DNA of 64,000 nucleotides from Nitzschia sp. DOCU1 (lineage: Eukaryota > Bacillariophyta > Bacillariophyceae > Bacillariales > Bacillariaceae): assembly GCA_951394045.1 (NCBI GenBank), contig OX595989.1, positions 3,100,001 through 3,164,000 of the forward strand, read 5' to 3'. A program made the position numbers and the translations under genes. Below, piece by piece: positions 53,301 through 64,000 of the stretch (the stretch's first letter is position 1; each line of letters starts with the position of its first letter). The notes beneath the pieces are model-generated. The model was not told the DNA's origin. It made no database searches and saw only the letters and a list, made by a program, of their open reading frames with translations.

Positions 53301-56300
53301 TTCGCCCAATCCGATCCTTCCAGACGGTTGGGCAGCTTTGGAAGATCAACAGACCGGTCAAACATACTATTTCAACGAGGCTACCGGAGAAACATCCTGG
53401 GAATTCCCAACCACCAATCAAGATTCTCAGGGTCTCGTCGGAGAAGCCACGCCGGATAGTGCGGTTGAGGCTAATGGCGACGTAGATTCGCCCGACCCGA
53501 TTCTTCCAGACGGCTGGGCAGCAATGGAAGATCCACAGACTGGTCAAACATACTATTTCAATGAGGCGACAGGAGTAACGTCCTGGGGCGTTCCATCTAC
53601 CATTGAGGGACCTCCCCAAATTTCTATTGGTGAACCAACAACGGATGGTGTGGTTGATGCTGACGGTGACTTGCCCACTCTGCAAGGTGCGGAAGAGGTG
53701 GCTCCCGCAGTCGATGAAATGAATGAGGTCCTTGGCGATGTCCAACCGGCCGTGGATTCCTCACTACCAGTTGGCTGGTCAGCTGTGCAAGACCCACAGA
53801 CCGGTCAGACGTACTACTATAACGACTCGACAGGCGAAACCTCTTGGGAGCTGCCCGAAGGGAAGGACGAACAAATACCCGACGATTGCTCACCTGGGGC
53901 ACAACAGACTGATGGCGAAACCAACTTCAAGGAAGAGGTTCCGGCCCCAGCGGAAAATTCTTCTCTTCCTCCAGGATGGGAGGAGGTCGTCGATGAAACG
54001 TCGGGTGAAGTGTACTACTACAATGAAACCACGGGCGAAACCTCATGGGAACTCCCGGTCGTGGTCCAGCAGGAAACCACAACCTTGTCGGCAAGTGATG
54101 CGGGGAAGAACCAGCCGACCGCAGAAGAAGGTGCAGGCGACGACGACTTGCCAGACGGCTGGGTTGAAGTCGTTGACCCTGGCTCGGGCGATGTATACTA
54201 CGTGAACGAAATCACAAACACTACGAGCTGGGAGAAGCCTTCCAAAGCCGAGGGGGCACGCACAACGCACGAAGGAAGTGGCACACCTGGCACTGAAAAT
54301 GTTGCGCTTCCCGACGGATGGGTGGAAGTCATTGACCCTCAGTCCGGTGATGCCTACTTTGTGAATGAATCTACCAACGAGACAAGCTGGGTCAGACCGA
54401 TTACTGCGAAATCAAATGGCGCGGCCACGCCCTCTCCCTCAGGAAATCTGGGCCAAGCGCCTACTTCTGATGGTTGGGTGGAAGTGCACCAAGATTCCTC
54501 CGCGCCTCCGGCCATTGATTCTGCAACTGCTGCCGAGACAAAGGGAATTTCATCAACTGATCTTTCTAGCGGGATATTCGCGGCAATGCTTTCCACTGAT
54601 GAAAAGAAGCACATTTTTCCCGCTGACTCGAAAGGAATGAGATCGTGGCTTGGGGATTTTGACAAAGGTCGGGCGAATTTTGCAATATCTGGTGTCCTAA
54701 GTGCAGCGAACGATTCAGACGTACTCGCATACATTCGTTTCAAGTCCAATACAGCCAGGATGGACATTTTGTGGCAACTGATTGAGATTGCGGCAAAGTC
54801 AAAGGGTCGATTGCGCAGCGACGACCGCATTTTGGATGAAGATAGCCCGGAATCTGCGATCGTAAAGCTCCTTTTAGATGATTCAAGCAATCCAGTGTTG
54901 CCATTGGCCTCTCCGTCCGGGGCCAAAGAGCTTCGCAAAGGTGAAGGTAAGGAGGGTATGAGATTCGGCTGGTTCCTGTGCAATCCTGATCTCAACAACT
55001 GTTTCTCCTCAGACGAAATCAAGAAGGGGCAATCAATGGCAAAAGTCGAAGCCATGCTCCTACAAGGGAATCGGGAGGAGGCCGTGGAGGAAGCGATTGC
55101 TTGTCATGACTATGCAACGGCGCTACTTGTCGGAAGTGTGTGTGATAACGAAACTTACGTCCGAGTGACCACGGCTTTTGCCCGAAACGCCTTTCTCGTG
55201 GGCTCTCCCATGCACACCGTCGCTATGCTATTTTCTGGTGGTCTAAATGTCAGCAAATCGGGGGGCGTGCCGGTGGGCCTCTGGGGCACCAACCCGACAG
55301 AGCTGAGAGCAACTTGGAAAAGACATCTTGCAGGAATTCTAAGCAATCGGATATCAGGATGGGACGACATCGTGTTGTCTTTGGGCGACCGTCTGCACGA
55401 ACTGGGTGAAATTGTTGGAGCTCACTTCTGCTACATGGTGTGTGGTTGCCCGGTTTCATCTCCGTTGAAAGACGGCACACGGCTCTGTCTCCTTGGCGCT
55501 GAGCATTCCACACTGACCGGTCGGGCCTTGATTACGGCCGAGTCCATCGAGGCCTTCGACCGCACCGAGGCTTATGAGTGGGCCAAGCGACAAGGAAACA
55601 AGAAGGCAACGTTGAAGAGCTTCCAATCATTTAAGATCATCTTTGCATCACACTTGGCCGACCACGGTATGAAAGAGCGTGCCACCTCGTATGTAAAGTG
55701 TGTTCGGGAGGACGCTGGTATCAACGGATTCGATGCAAACCAAAGCCCCGTGACATTAGTTGGTATTCTGGACGGTGGGGCTGCTCAAATTTCTGCGTTG
55801 CTTGAATTGGAAAAGAAGTTGGGCTGTGAGGTTGATCACAGGCAAACCTCCAAGAAAGTCACGGCACCGGATGCTGCAATCAAAGGTTTGACACCTTCTG
55901 GTCCAAAAGCCTTCTCGTCTTTCAAGGCTCAGATCGAAGACGAGGAACCCCTATATGCCGCTCCATTAGACTCAACTTTCCTGTCGGCAAAGTCAAACTT
56001 GATGGATGTCACAGGGTACACGATAGACACACCTGAAAAATCGGTCGCGCCGCCAGCACCAGCGATGGTCGCTGCAGCATCCTCCAAGCCTCCGGTCATG
56101 AAAGCTGCTGCTCCCTCAAACGTGAAAGTAGCACCAGAGGAAGCCGCCCGCAATCCTCCGGGCCCAACAACGCCTCAGTCAAAGCCTGAGCCCTCGAAGC
56201 TCGCTTCAGTTGCAATGACCCCACAAGCAACCCCGATGGCGAACCAAAAGCTGAAGGCGGCTCCTAGTACCGCGCCGTCGGTCATGATGGGCAAGAAGCC

Positions 56301-56856
56301 GACTGAACAAGGTCGTTCGTCAGCGGCGCCCTCCTCCTCGGAGAAAAGTAAGTTATTCACGACGCCAGCGTAGTCATTGCGACGAATTCGCCATAACTCT
56401 GACATATCTTTTACAGAAGGCGGGTGGTTCCTCAGGAAAAGACTAGTGAAATGGATCAATCCTGATGCTACAGAAGTTAGTCTTCCAGAAAACGAAGAAA
56501 AGCCCTATTATGACGAGGTTCGAAAAGTTTGGGTATTCCCTGGAGACAACCCAGATGACCTCGTTAAGCCAATCGCACCTCCGCCGACAATGTCGGCCTT
56601 GACGCCGACCGAACCGACACCTGAACCTTCGACCCCCAAAGATCCCCTGTCAGCTTTGATGGCCCCACCGCCTCGTGGTTTATCGTCTGCTCGAAGGCCC
56701 GGCGGCGCGGGCACAGGTCGTGCCTATCCCGGTGCCTTACCCGGCATGGCAAGTCCACCAGGATCAGCGCCGCCGACAGCAGGAGGCCCCCCGCCAACAT
56801 TTGCAGTTTTCCAGCCGAAGCCTTCCGTGAACGATGATAACAAACTCGACGATTAG
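47380..56856 (+). CDS. SEC16: Sec16-type COPII scaffold with 23 WW domains
   Basis: Exons 47380-56347 and 56417-56856, intron 69 bp, junction SEKKGGWF, about 3135 residues. The ATG at 47380 is used (the frame opens at GTG 47365). Order: Pro/Ser-rich disordered N-terminus (about 510 residues); 23 WW domains with acidic linkers (nt 48925-54400); an incomplete 24th (DGWVEVHQDSS); then the Sec16 central domain (ACE1) from about 54600 to 55700, including GDRLHELGEIVGAHFCYMV, LLGAEHSTL and SIEAFDRTEAYEWA; a Pro-rich region; and a C-terminal motif GWFLRKRLVKWINPDATEV with YYDEVRKVWVFPG, as at the end of animal and plant Sec16. Sec16 organises ER exit sites and binds Sec13 and COPII coat. WW domains bind Pro-rich ligands, so this one likely gathers many partners. 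Confidence 0.9.
48925..54400 (+). repeat. Array of 23 WW-domain repeats within the Sec16 gene
   Basis: Each unit follows LPxGWxxxxDPxTGxxYYYN...TSWExP. I counted 23 complete ones; repeats 17-20 (about 53129-53850) are almost alike and mark the most recent expansion. Repeat 16 has Phe for the second Trp (TSFHLP). Linkers are acidic and of unequal length. After repeats 2 and 3 there is a shared extra motif (PPSTLDYLHEQ and PPSTLELLHEQ, then LNAEFG). Confidence 0.9.
49462..49490 (+). repeat. GAA microsatellite within the Sec16 gene
   Basis: A run of GAA codons gives poly-Glu between WW domains 2 and 3. Nearby is also a CAG run (about 49291-49305) encoding poly-Gln. Confidence 0.7.
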
Positions 56857-57799
56857 GCTGATGGCCACGTCACAACCCGAATATAAAATTGTACAGTGTC
56901 ATCTTGTCTTCGTTGTCGCCTTTCTTTCTATTGGTAGAGCACGGTCGAACAAAGAAGGAGGATGCGCTATGGCCCAATTTTAGAACATTCGACATGTTCG
57001 ATCCACTGAGTATGATCAAATACTACCGGTAGCTAGGTGTCAACAATACACGACACGAATGATTCTCGTGCAGCCCATGGTCTTCTCGTTTCGTTTTCCC
57101 GAAATGCAGAAGGAAAGAAAGCAATGATGATGTTTCCCTTCGTGTTCTTGATCCCGCCGTCGTTGTCCGTCGTCACCATCAAAAGTATCTGTGGGTTTTC
57201 CGTCGTCGGTAGAATGAAGGAATAATCATCGGCGAGGAGAGAATGCACGCTCGCTCCGGACATAAGCCCCTCTCATCCCAGATGGTACGCCAGGTACCAG
57301 GTACGTGCGGCTCCCACTCCATATTTTATTATTATTGCTCCAACGGACGAATGAATCTTCGTACAAACAAGTAGCTGAGTTGACGGAAATTCAATGTGTT
57401 CATACCAGTATTTATCTAGGGATAGAACTCAATGCATGTGCCCAAGTATAAAACATTATTGCCTTCTCGCTGATTCGCCAGACGCCTGCCCATCCTATCG
57501 CCATTTTTCTATGGGGAGTCTTTAGCTTCAGCGCGTACCGAGCCTCTCGTTGCTTCCGGACGTTATCAGTCCTGCTTTTATCTCTCACTCGATCACACCA
57601 TTCCCAAGTTGAAAAACAAGGGCATCCAAATTCGACCGATCGCTCGTTTCTTCATTGTATGCACGAAAGTCTGTGATAACGTTCCACTTGTTGGCAAACA
57701 AACCTTGTTTTGAGTGAATGAAATTTGTTGAAACTCGAGAACCGTGCGTGACGAGTTTTACTTTGTAGTGACGACGGAAGAATACACAACATTTGAACC
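56857..57799. other. Intergenic between Sec16 and the lipase gene
   Basis: No supported gene. It contains the 3' region of Sec16 and the promoter of the lipase gene. Confidence 0.4.
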
Positions 57800-59893
57800 A
57801 TGGCATCGCTAATAACACCCGGCATTCCCAGTAATTCTGAGCTCAAACGCAATAGCTTGACCCATGTTCCCTTATCGCCAATGGCACAATATTATAATAT
57901 GAATCAGAATGGCGTACCACCTCCGATGCACCCCCAAAGTGCACCGCCCACTCCAATCCAAACACACCTGAAAGGGTCAGTCGGGGGGGGGACTGGGGGG
58001 ACTCCTCATAGCTATAGTGGGAATAACTCGCCAGCGTTGCCATCGGGCGTACAGCTGCCGAGTGTACCAAGAGTGGTTATGAATCAACCACAACATCATT
58101 CGGCTCGTGCTATCATGCTGAAATCCCCTGAAAGCCCGGCAACGTTTCCGACTTCCTCAGCGTCCCCAGCGCAGAAAACTGAGCGTCGACTATCACTGGT
58201 AGGCTTTGATCCGCTGTTGGCTGGCAGTGCGGTTCAACCTGTACCACTTAATCAACCACCTCCGATTGAGAACACCAAAGCGCCAACACCGAGAGTGGCA
58301 GCTCCGACAAAACCAATGACCCCTAAGTCGAGTCAAAACAATGATGAAAGTTCTAAATCGCCAGAGGAAAAGCGTCGGAAGGAACAACGATCTTCGAGCC
58401 AAGAGCGTTCTTCGAACACCAATGCCGACGATCGAATGCCTCCGACACCTAATCAATCGTCTGATATCCCAACGAGCCCCAAGACGATCTCACCCTCACC
58501 AAAACCCAAAAGTGGCCCGAGTCGAAAGGACCTCTTTACCATTAGCATTACCCGAAGAGAGTCTGCCAGCAACCAAACAACTCCAAAGGTGACGGAGGCT
58601 GCTTCTGTTGATTCCAATAAGGCCAAAGAAGAACCCACTCCTAGTAATAGCGTTGGAAGGAAGCTTGCCTGGGTACGGGGACGGCGCCTTAAACGATCCA
58701 CATCGCTTGAAAATAAGGAGTTACCTGGTAAACCAAGGCGAGAGCCTCGATCAGCTTCCGTGCACGAAAAGGGTGATGCCTCCGAGACGAAAACCAGCAT
58801 GTACAACAGCATTGTCAAAGATCTAATGGAGTTGAGTTTCGACAAGCTGCAGCTGCCCACCCTGGCAAAGCCCCTGCCAACTTCATTTTTGACCGGACGT
58901 GAAGGCGAGGTTATGCGAACATGTGAATATGAAGCAGCGCCCTTTCAAATGGAGATTCCTGCTTTGTCAGAGTTGATGGCTCCAGCTCGACTCAACGAGT
59001 TTGTAGAAAACTATCGCCGTATCGATCAGAACTTTGATCTTCAAGAATGGAAGGGCTTAGGCAGCATGGATCTAAGACGTATCAAGCTCGTTCAGCACAT
59101 TCCTATTGCTCAATTACTCTTGGAATGCGGAGATGATGTCTCCATCCAAGGAGTCGTCACCGTGGGCTCCAACGCTGATAACCGAGTTGAAGCAGTCATC
59201 TTTGAAGGCCAGCAAAACTTTATTGTAGTGATCCGTGGCACTACGGAACAACAATCCAAACCGTGCCAAAAGAAGACAACTAATCGAAAGGCTGTGCGAC
59301 TGGACGCTGAACACGAGCACGTCGAAGTTTACCAGTGCTTCTTGGACGAATACCAAAAGATTGAGAAAGCGTGTTTTGCTTTGCTGGATAAGTTGACAGA
59401 AGAAAACCCTTTCTGTGATGTTGTCTTTACTGGGCATAGTTTTGGTGGTGCTCTCTCAACGCTTGCTGCCGTTCGATACTCCAATGCACGTCCGATGATG
59501 CGAGTGAAATGTTATCCCCTGGCTTCCCCAAAGCTTGGTTTTTCCGAGTTCCGCCAAATGGTGAACTCAAGCCCCAATCTTCGGGTAATGCGCTTGGAGT
59601 ATGGCCAAGATGCCAAATGCCAACTTCCCGGTCCAGGTGGCTCACATGTTGGGCATACGCTTGTTCTCCATAGTTTGTTGGGACACAACTCGCATAAAAC
59701 GAAGGATCCCGTTCTGGCATACAAATTTGATGCTCCAAAGCACAAGAAATTCAAGACAACCCATCCCGATTTGCGATCCTATGTCGTTGCTCTTGAAGAG
59801 ATCTCTCGCTTGAACCTTCCATGGGCACAGGACTTCGTTGGGACGTCGGGGCAGGGAGTCGTTGTTAATAATGAAGCCCGACAAATGGTTTGA
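57800..59893 (+). CDS. Class 3 lipase with disordered N-terminus
   Basis: 697 residues, single exon, ATG at 57800. The first 330 residues are Pro/Ser-rich and disordered, with a basic patch (RGRRLKRSTSLENKEL). The lipase 3 domain spans about 380-650: VEAVIFEGQQNFIVVIRGT (oxyanion side), nucleophile Ser547 in VFTGHSFGGALS, an Asp in YGQDAKCQLP, and a His in SHVGHTLVLH. It likely hydrolyses triacylglycerols or polar lipids. No signal peptide, so it is probably cytosolic or on lipid droplets. Confidence 0.85.
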   Translation: MASLITPGIPSNSELKRNSLTHVPLSPMAQYYNMNQNGVPPPMHPQSAPPTPIQTHLKGSVGGGTGGTPHSYSGNNSPALPSGVQLPSVPRVVMNQPQHHSARAIMLKSPESPATFPTSSASPAQKTERRLSLVGFDPLLAGSAVQPVPLNQPPPIENTKAPTPRVAAPTKPMTPKSSQNNDESSKSPEEKRRKEQRSSSQERSSNTNADDRMPPTPNQSSDIPTSPKTISPSPKPKSGPSRKDLFTISITRRESASNQTTPKVTEAASVDSNKAKEEPTPSNSVGRKLAWVRGRRLKRSTSLENKELPGKPRREPRSASVHEKGDASETKTSMYNSIVKDLMELSFDKLQLPTLAKPLPTSFLTGREGEVMRTCEYEAAPFQMEIPALSELMAPARLNEFVENYRRIDQNFDLQEWKGLGSMDLRRIKLVQHIPIAQLLLECGDDVSIQGVVTVGSNADNRVEAVIFEGQQNFIVVIRGTTEQQSKPCQKKTTNRKAVRLDAEHEHVEVYQCFLDEYQKIEKACFALLDKLTEENPFCDVVFTGHSFGGALSTLAAVRYSNARPMMRVKCYPLASPKLGFSEFRQMVNSSPNLRVMRLEYGQDAKCQLPGPGGSHVGHTLVLHSLLGHNSHKTKDPVLAYKFDAPKHKKFKTTHPDLRSYVVALEEISRLNLPWAQDFVGTSGQGVVVNNEARQMV

Positions 59894-60084
59894 TTTGTAA
59901 TGGCATAACATAGACCATTCAATATACGGAGATGCGGTACCTACGCCTTCTACCATTATGTGCTGCCGTATGGCTTGAGTGTGATTGGCGCTTTGTCCGT
60001 TCGAACTATTTACCGAATTCAGAGGGGGGCATGTATGCTATATGGTCTATTATTAATAATAAGATCAAGATCTATAATTCCAAA

Positions 60085-61094
60085 TTAGAACTCAAGAAAA
60101 TTCCAGAGCACCGGTGTTACGAGGAGACTGAATGTTGTGGCAACACTGCTCCCCTCAGAACTGCCAGTGGGGGCGTCGGGATCAGGTTCGCAACACTCGG
60201 AATCGGCGTCAGTCGGGTTATCCAACAGCTCGGCAAGGAAGAGCGAACATGCTCCAAGATACAAATAGCTTGCATACGCTTCGATTTCACCACACGTAGT
60301 TGTTCCATAGAATTCCGTTTCGACCACAGTGTCAGGCGACTTAAGCTTCTTGCCGCTAGGGCAAATGGAACAATTTTCCGGTGCAGGTTCGTTGCAACAG
60401 AAAGCTTTTGCATCAAAATTCAGGAAAAAGACGGGATCGGCACATTCATCCGCCGTCAAAGTTGTATACTCGTAGGCAAATCGCTCGCACGTCTCTCCGT
60501 AAATCTGATCCGTCTTGGTCACGTCGGGTGGCGGATTCCCATCATCGCAGGTCAGCGTACAAGCAGGTTGCATACCATCGCATTCACACCAAGCCCGAGC
60601 TCTGAATCGCTCGGTATCACTACAGATTCCCGTTGCACCCTCCGACAAATATTTGTCTTGCAATTCGTAATTCTGACAAGTCACTACCACTTGAGCGGGA
60701 TCGCCGGCATTAGGTGGAATCACTTTGTCAGAATTGTAGTTCTGACTTCCATTCTCGCAAAGCGTACAGTAGCCTTCGGGAGGACTGTCACAACAATCAC
60801 CTTGATATAGCGCTAACTGCAAGACCTTGCACTCTTCCTGGTCTACACGTCGAAGAGGTGGTGGATTGAGTGAGAAATGTGACCACTCGTCGTGGTGAAG
60901 TGTGCTCCGACTGCTTTCTTACCATCAGTCAGAGTAGTGGCAAGTTCCACTCCCTTTTCACAAACAGTTCCGATTAAGAATGGTTCCAGGCCGTCAGCAC
61001 ATGGGAAACATTCTGATTGAGCCGAAACCTGGAGAGTGGACGGCGACGTCAAACACCAGATGGAGTAAATGTAAAATAACAAAGTTTTCATCAT
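60085..61094 (-). CDS. Cys-rich repeat surface protein, probably GPI-anchored (member 1)
   Basis: Exons 61094-60923 and 60842-60085; intron 80 bp, phase 1 junction TLTDDQEEC, 309 residues. Signal peptide MMKTLLFYIYSIWCLTSP...SAQSE. About four Cys-rich units follow, each built on CxxCxDGxxP-like starts (CFPCADGLEP, CTLCENGS, CTLTCDDGNPP, CSICPSGKKL), a middle T/C..Y stretch and a CC or CxC end (GDCCDSPP, CECDG, FCCNEP, ECCEPDP). The C-terminus has a Ser/Gly stretch and hydrophobic tail (ATTFSLLVTPVLWNFLEF) that fits a GPI signal. I do not recognise a named family. The partial gene at 63362-64000 is a paralogue. Confidence 0.7.
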
Positions 61095-61655
61095 TAGTCC
61101 GCCAAGAGGATAATAGCCACAATGAAGGACACGACTTGTCAATCAATGAAAGTTGAGTACTATGTTAGAACTGTCCGCGGAAGCAGGTCATCATGTCGTG
61201 TCAAAAAGGAGAGAGGGAGCAAATCTTGCAGAAAGGATATCTTCGAGACGCCCGCCGATGCGGATGGGTCGATCGATGATGAGTTTCGCGGGTCGACTAC
61301 TTCGAGCTACACGATGGATGGTACTTGCATAGGCCTTTCATGATGACTCACCGAACCGAATACTGTGAAATTTTACCAGATTTTCGTACCAGCAACAAAG
61401 TGGCGAACGAACCACCTTCCGTCTGTACGCCACCCAGCCATCATGATGGTTACCGGCCGATTGTCCGCTCCACGGAAGTGCGTCAGTAGCCATCGCTTTA
61501 TTTTAGCCAGTTTGTGGATGTCAATCAACGCAGCAACAACACCAAGAACCACGTCGTTCCGTCGATCACCCATCACCTTCGTTTTCGTTGCGGTAGTTGT
61601 TGCAAGCCTTGCGAGTTTCAAGACTTCCTATTGAAAGCAACGTTACGGCAGCACC
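61095..61655. promoter_or_regulatory. Divergent upstream region of the Cys-rich and L15 genes
   Basis: 561 bp; no gene supported. Confidence 0.35.
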
Positions 61656-62690
61656 ATGAAATCAGCAGCTGCTCTTTTAGTCATCCTCGCTGGATTTGTA
61701 GTATCGTCAGGTATGCAGGAATTAACGTTGGAAAGAGACTGAAGCGATTGGAATAATTTCAGAAACTCGATGTGCCGATTTTCTTCCGTGATGGGTGGCG
61801 ATCGATTGCATGGGGGGATCCATACTTTTGTCAACTTGAAAAGCGCGGCTTCATTGAGACTATGCATATCGTTCACGGTGGCGAAAGGAAGATTTTATCG
61901 ACTACGTTCTCATCACTACTGCGATCGATTGAATGATTAATCCGACCTCACCACTTGTTTGTTTGCCATTCCATTTTCTGCTCTAGATGCTTACGCCTTT
62001 GTCCCGCGCTCAAGCGCCCTGACATCGGTCCCCAAGTCCACCTCGTCGCTTAGTATGAAGATCTTTGACTGGAAGCGTCGGCAAGCTGACGAGAGTGGCA
62101 TTAACGACTTGGAAAACTTTGAATTCCGTGTCGACACCCTCAAGCCTGCTCCTGGCTCTCGTCCCGCCAAAACGAGAAAGGGACGTGGTATTGCCGCTGG
62201 ACAAGGTGCCACTTGTGGTTTTGGAATGCGTGGTCAAAAGTCACGAGGCGGAAATTCGGTTCGTCCGGGATTTGAGGGAGGACAGACTCCGCTTTACAGA
62301 CGTCTGCCCAAGTTCACTGGAAAGCCCCTGGGACCAGGACATACTAAGAAGGAATACAATCTTATCAAATTGGATGCATTGAACGGCGCTGCCCCAGGAA
62401 GCACTGTCAACTGTAAGTATCTAACGCCGCTTCCCTGGAAAATTCGATTGGTTCCTCAACCTAACTTTTGCGCTATTTTTACCTCAGTCGACTCCCTTTT
62501 TGAGTCCAAGATAATCAACAAGTCCAAGCACAACGTCCACAAGATCGTTGTTGGACGAGAAGAATTCACTGCCAAGGACATTACGGTGCAAGCTCACGCT
62601 TTCACCAAGTCCGCACGAGCTGCCATTGAGGCTGCTGGAGGAAAGTGCGAACTTTTGAAGGCTTCCACCGGTGCTGTGATTGAAGCTTAG
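61656..62690 (+). CDS. rpl15: Plastid 50S ribosomal protein L15
   Basis: Exons 61656-61710, 61987-62412 and 62488-62690; introns 276 and 75 bp; 227 residues. Signal peptide [18 protein letters not shown], then DAYAFVPRS, an ASAFAP-type plastid motif. The uL15 features follow: [54 protein letters not shown], and a C-terminal [12 protein letters not shown]. It is a core protein of the large subunit of the plastid ribosome. Confidence 0.92.
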
Positions 62691-63361
62691 GAAAAGATGT
62701 GCAAGTAGTTGGACCGAACTAATAGATCATTCTCATTGTTGTTTTCTTGTCTCTTCCGAGACGAAAGTGACATGCCGTCCGAAGCTTTCAGAATAGTAGT
62801 TTTGATGTTACGGATGTCATCACTCATCGGTGTTCGGAAGTGTATTAGCCAATGTAGGACTCCGGCTTACACCAGATAGCCCACGAGAGTACGTAGATAC
62901 CTGCACTTTCTCCTTCAATTGCACGAATCACAATGATTGAGAGTGAAAGTCTTTGCTTTTCATGTTTCTGGTATTGCTCTTACCGAGGCAGCGATATGGA
63001 ATCAATTTGGTTACCCGTATTGGCAGGTTACATTGGATTCAAGCTCGTTGCTTCCAAGTAGCAGTAACGTCCCGCATCAGACTTTCATTCTATCCTTCTC
63101 ATGTCCAAGCGGCCAAAAGTGTCATTACTCGCAATGTTATACAATTGTATTCTGAAGGATGCATGCATAGAATCATTCTCATGTTGATTTAACCAGTCGA
63201 CGACATATCTTGAACCTTGCCTGATTTCCACACAAGCCCGCGATCAAAATAAATAACTGGACCAACGACAACACCTATAAAAAAGCTTTAGTTCGATTAA
63301 ACATTTGATTCCATTGACATGACTCTCCGCATAACATCTATACCCTACATTAGCCCGCCGC
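62691..63361. other. Intergenic between convergent genes
   Basis: No gene supported; two short plus-strand frames here lack any conserved sequence. Confidence 0.4.
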
Positions 63362-64000
63362 CTAGGCAAGCAATCCCTTCAAGACCAGGGAAAGCATCGC
63401 AATTGCTGACAAGGTGGATCCCAAACTGATTGCTCCGCTATCATCAGGAACCTTAAAGACAGGACCTCCTGAATTGCACTTGCAGCCCTTATCCAAGACC
63501 CCTTGCATCAAAGTCATGCAAATGTTCTCACGGGTGATCGATTTCGCAAAGTCGTCAGCTTGTGCGCAAGTTCGCGTAAAAGCGTCACCTTCACTCGTGT
63601 ATGTATAGTCGGGGTTGGCAATACCGCCCTCACACATGCTGCATTCTTCTTCCACTGCCTTCGTGTGATTCGGGCATAAGCAGAAGTGGGCAAAGTCCAC
63701 TCCATAATTGTCTCTATTACCCTCACACTCCTCAGCGGTGAAAAGCGAGATGAGGAAGGCCAAACCTTCGCAGTTCGAGTTTGTGACCCAAGCTTCGCCA
63801 CGATCAGGGTTGCCCGGAGGACTTCCATCCTTACACAACGAACACTGTTGTTCAACACCGGGGCAATCACAATAGAAAGCTCCCCGCTGAATAACAGTAT
63901 CTGAACAAATTCCTTCCTTAAAGATACCATTATAGCTGGCGGGACGATAAAGGTTTTCGGCACAGGTGGTAACTTCTGCTGTTCCAAATGGAATTTCGTT
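63362..64000 (-). CDS. Cys-rich repeat surface protein (member 2), partial
   Basis: The minus frame is open from the window edge (64000) to the stop at 63362, about 212 residues; the 5' end is outside. Units begin CSLCKDGSPPGNP and CSMCEGGIANPDY, with CDCPG, CLCPN and CKCNSGG as unit ends. The spacing matches the gene at 60085-61094. The tail ISLGSTLSAIAMLSLVLKGLLA again fits a GPI signal. An ORF caller would start it at a TTG near 63838, which cuts the protein in the middle of a unit. Confidence 0.65.
   Translation of the reverse strand, partial: NEIPFGTAEVTTCAENLYRPASYNGIFKEGICSDTVIQRGAFYCDCPGVEQQCSLCKDGSPPGNPDRGEAWVTNSNCEGLAFLISLFTAEECEGNRDNYGVDFAHFCLCPNHTKAVEEECSMCEGGIANPDYTYTSEGDAFTRTCAQADDFAKSITRENICMTLMQGVLDKGCKCNSGGPVFKVPDDSGAISLGSTLSAIAMLSLVLKGLLA

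Noticed and set aside
1..64000. tRNA genes, rRNA, CRISPR arrays or bacterial operons
   Set aside because: I looked for B-box-like sequences, repeat-spacer patterns and closely spaced same-strand genes and saw none that I could support.

Overview
The window reads as nuclear DNA of a diatom, most likely a pennate one; the species cannot be fixed from sequence alone. Four things point there. Genes are intron-poor with short GT-AG introns (about 70-280 bp). Several products carry signal peptides followed by a plastid motif of the ASAFAP type (GSAFSP, AHAFSV, AYAFVP, HHAFTQ). Nuclear genes encode plastid SecE, ribosomal S1 and ribosomal L15. One protein belongs to what I recall as a diatom-restricted family (motif VSFDKIEIREYS). 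Gene density is moderate, divergent and convergent pairs are common, and there are no operons.

Layout. 1-4.1 kb is accessory DNA: a fragment and an interrupted copy of a secreted-protein gene, and a 5'-truncated LINE-like element. 4.4-19 kb holds the REYS-family protein, a prolyl-4-hydroxylase-like enzyme, EMC5, a small Lys-rich spliced gene, an LRRC40-like protein, a UGA-containing selenoprotein of the PDI/thioredoxin family with a 3' SECIS-like hairpin, a two-TM membrane protein, a rhodanese/methyltransferase fusion and a mitochondrial-type carrier. 19.8-29.4 kb is an inward-rectifier K+ channel (Kir) cluster: one copy on +, a U32 peptidase gene, then two Kir copies on - produced by a tandem duplication that also copied the tail of the U32 gene. 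29.6-47 kb holds housekeeping and organelle genes: sterol methyltransferase, CPBP protease, fibrillin-like protein, an alpha/beta hydrolase, PAM16, ATP synthase OSCP, a possible mitoribosomal S21, plastid SecE and S1, and a cNMP-binding/D-lactate dehydrogenase fusion. 47.4-56.9 kb is one giant gene: a Sec16-type COPII scaffold preceded by 23 WW domains. 57.8-64 kb holds a class 3 lipase, two members of a Cys-rich, probably GPI-anchored surface family, and plastid L15.

Functionally the window mixes secretory-pathway genes (Sec16-WW, EMC5, the ER-retained selenoprotein), plastid biogenesis (SecE, S1, L15, CPBP, fibrillin), mitochondrial biogenesis (PAM16, OSCP, possible S21) and membrane excitability (three Kir genes). 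The points most worth following are the WW-Sec16 fusion, the selenoprotein that ordinary ORF calling would miss, and the Kir copies whose spliced selectivity filter reads TVGYT in two genes but TVGYG in the third. Spliced genes are given as full spans, with exon coordinates in the evidence.
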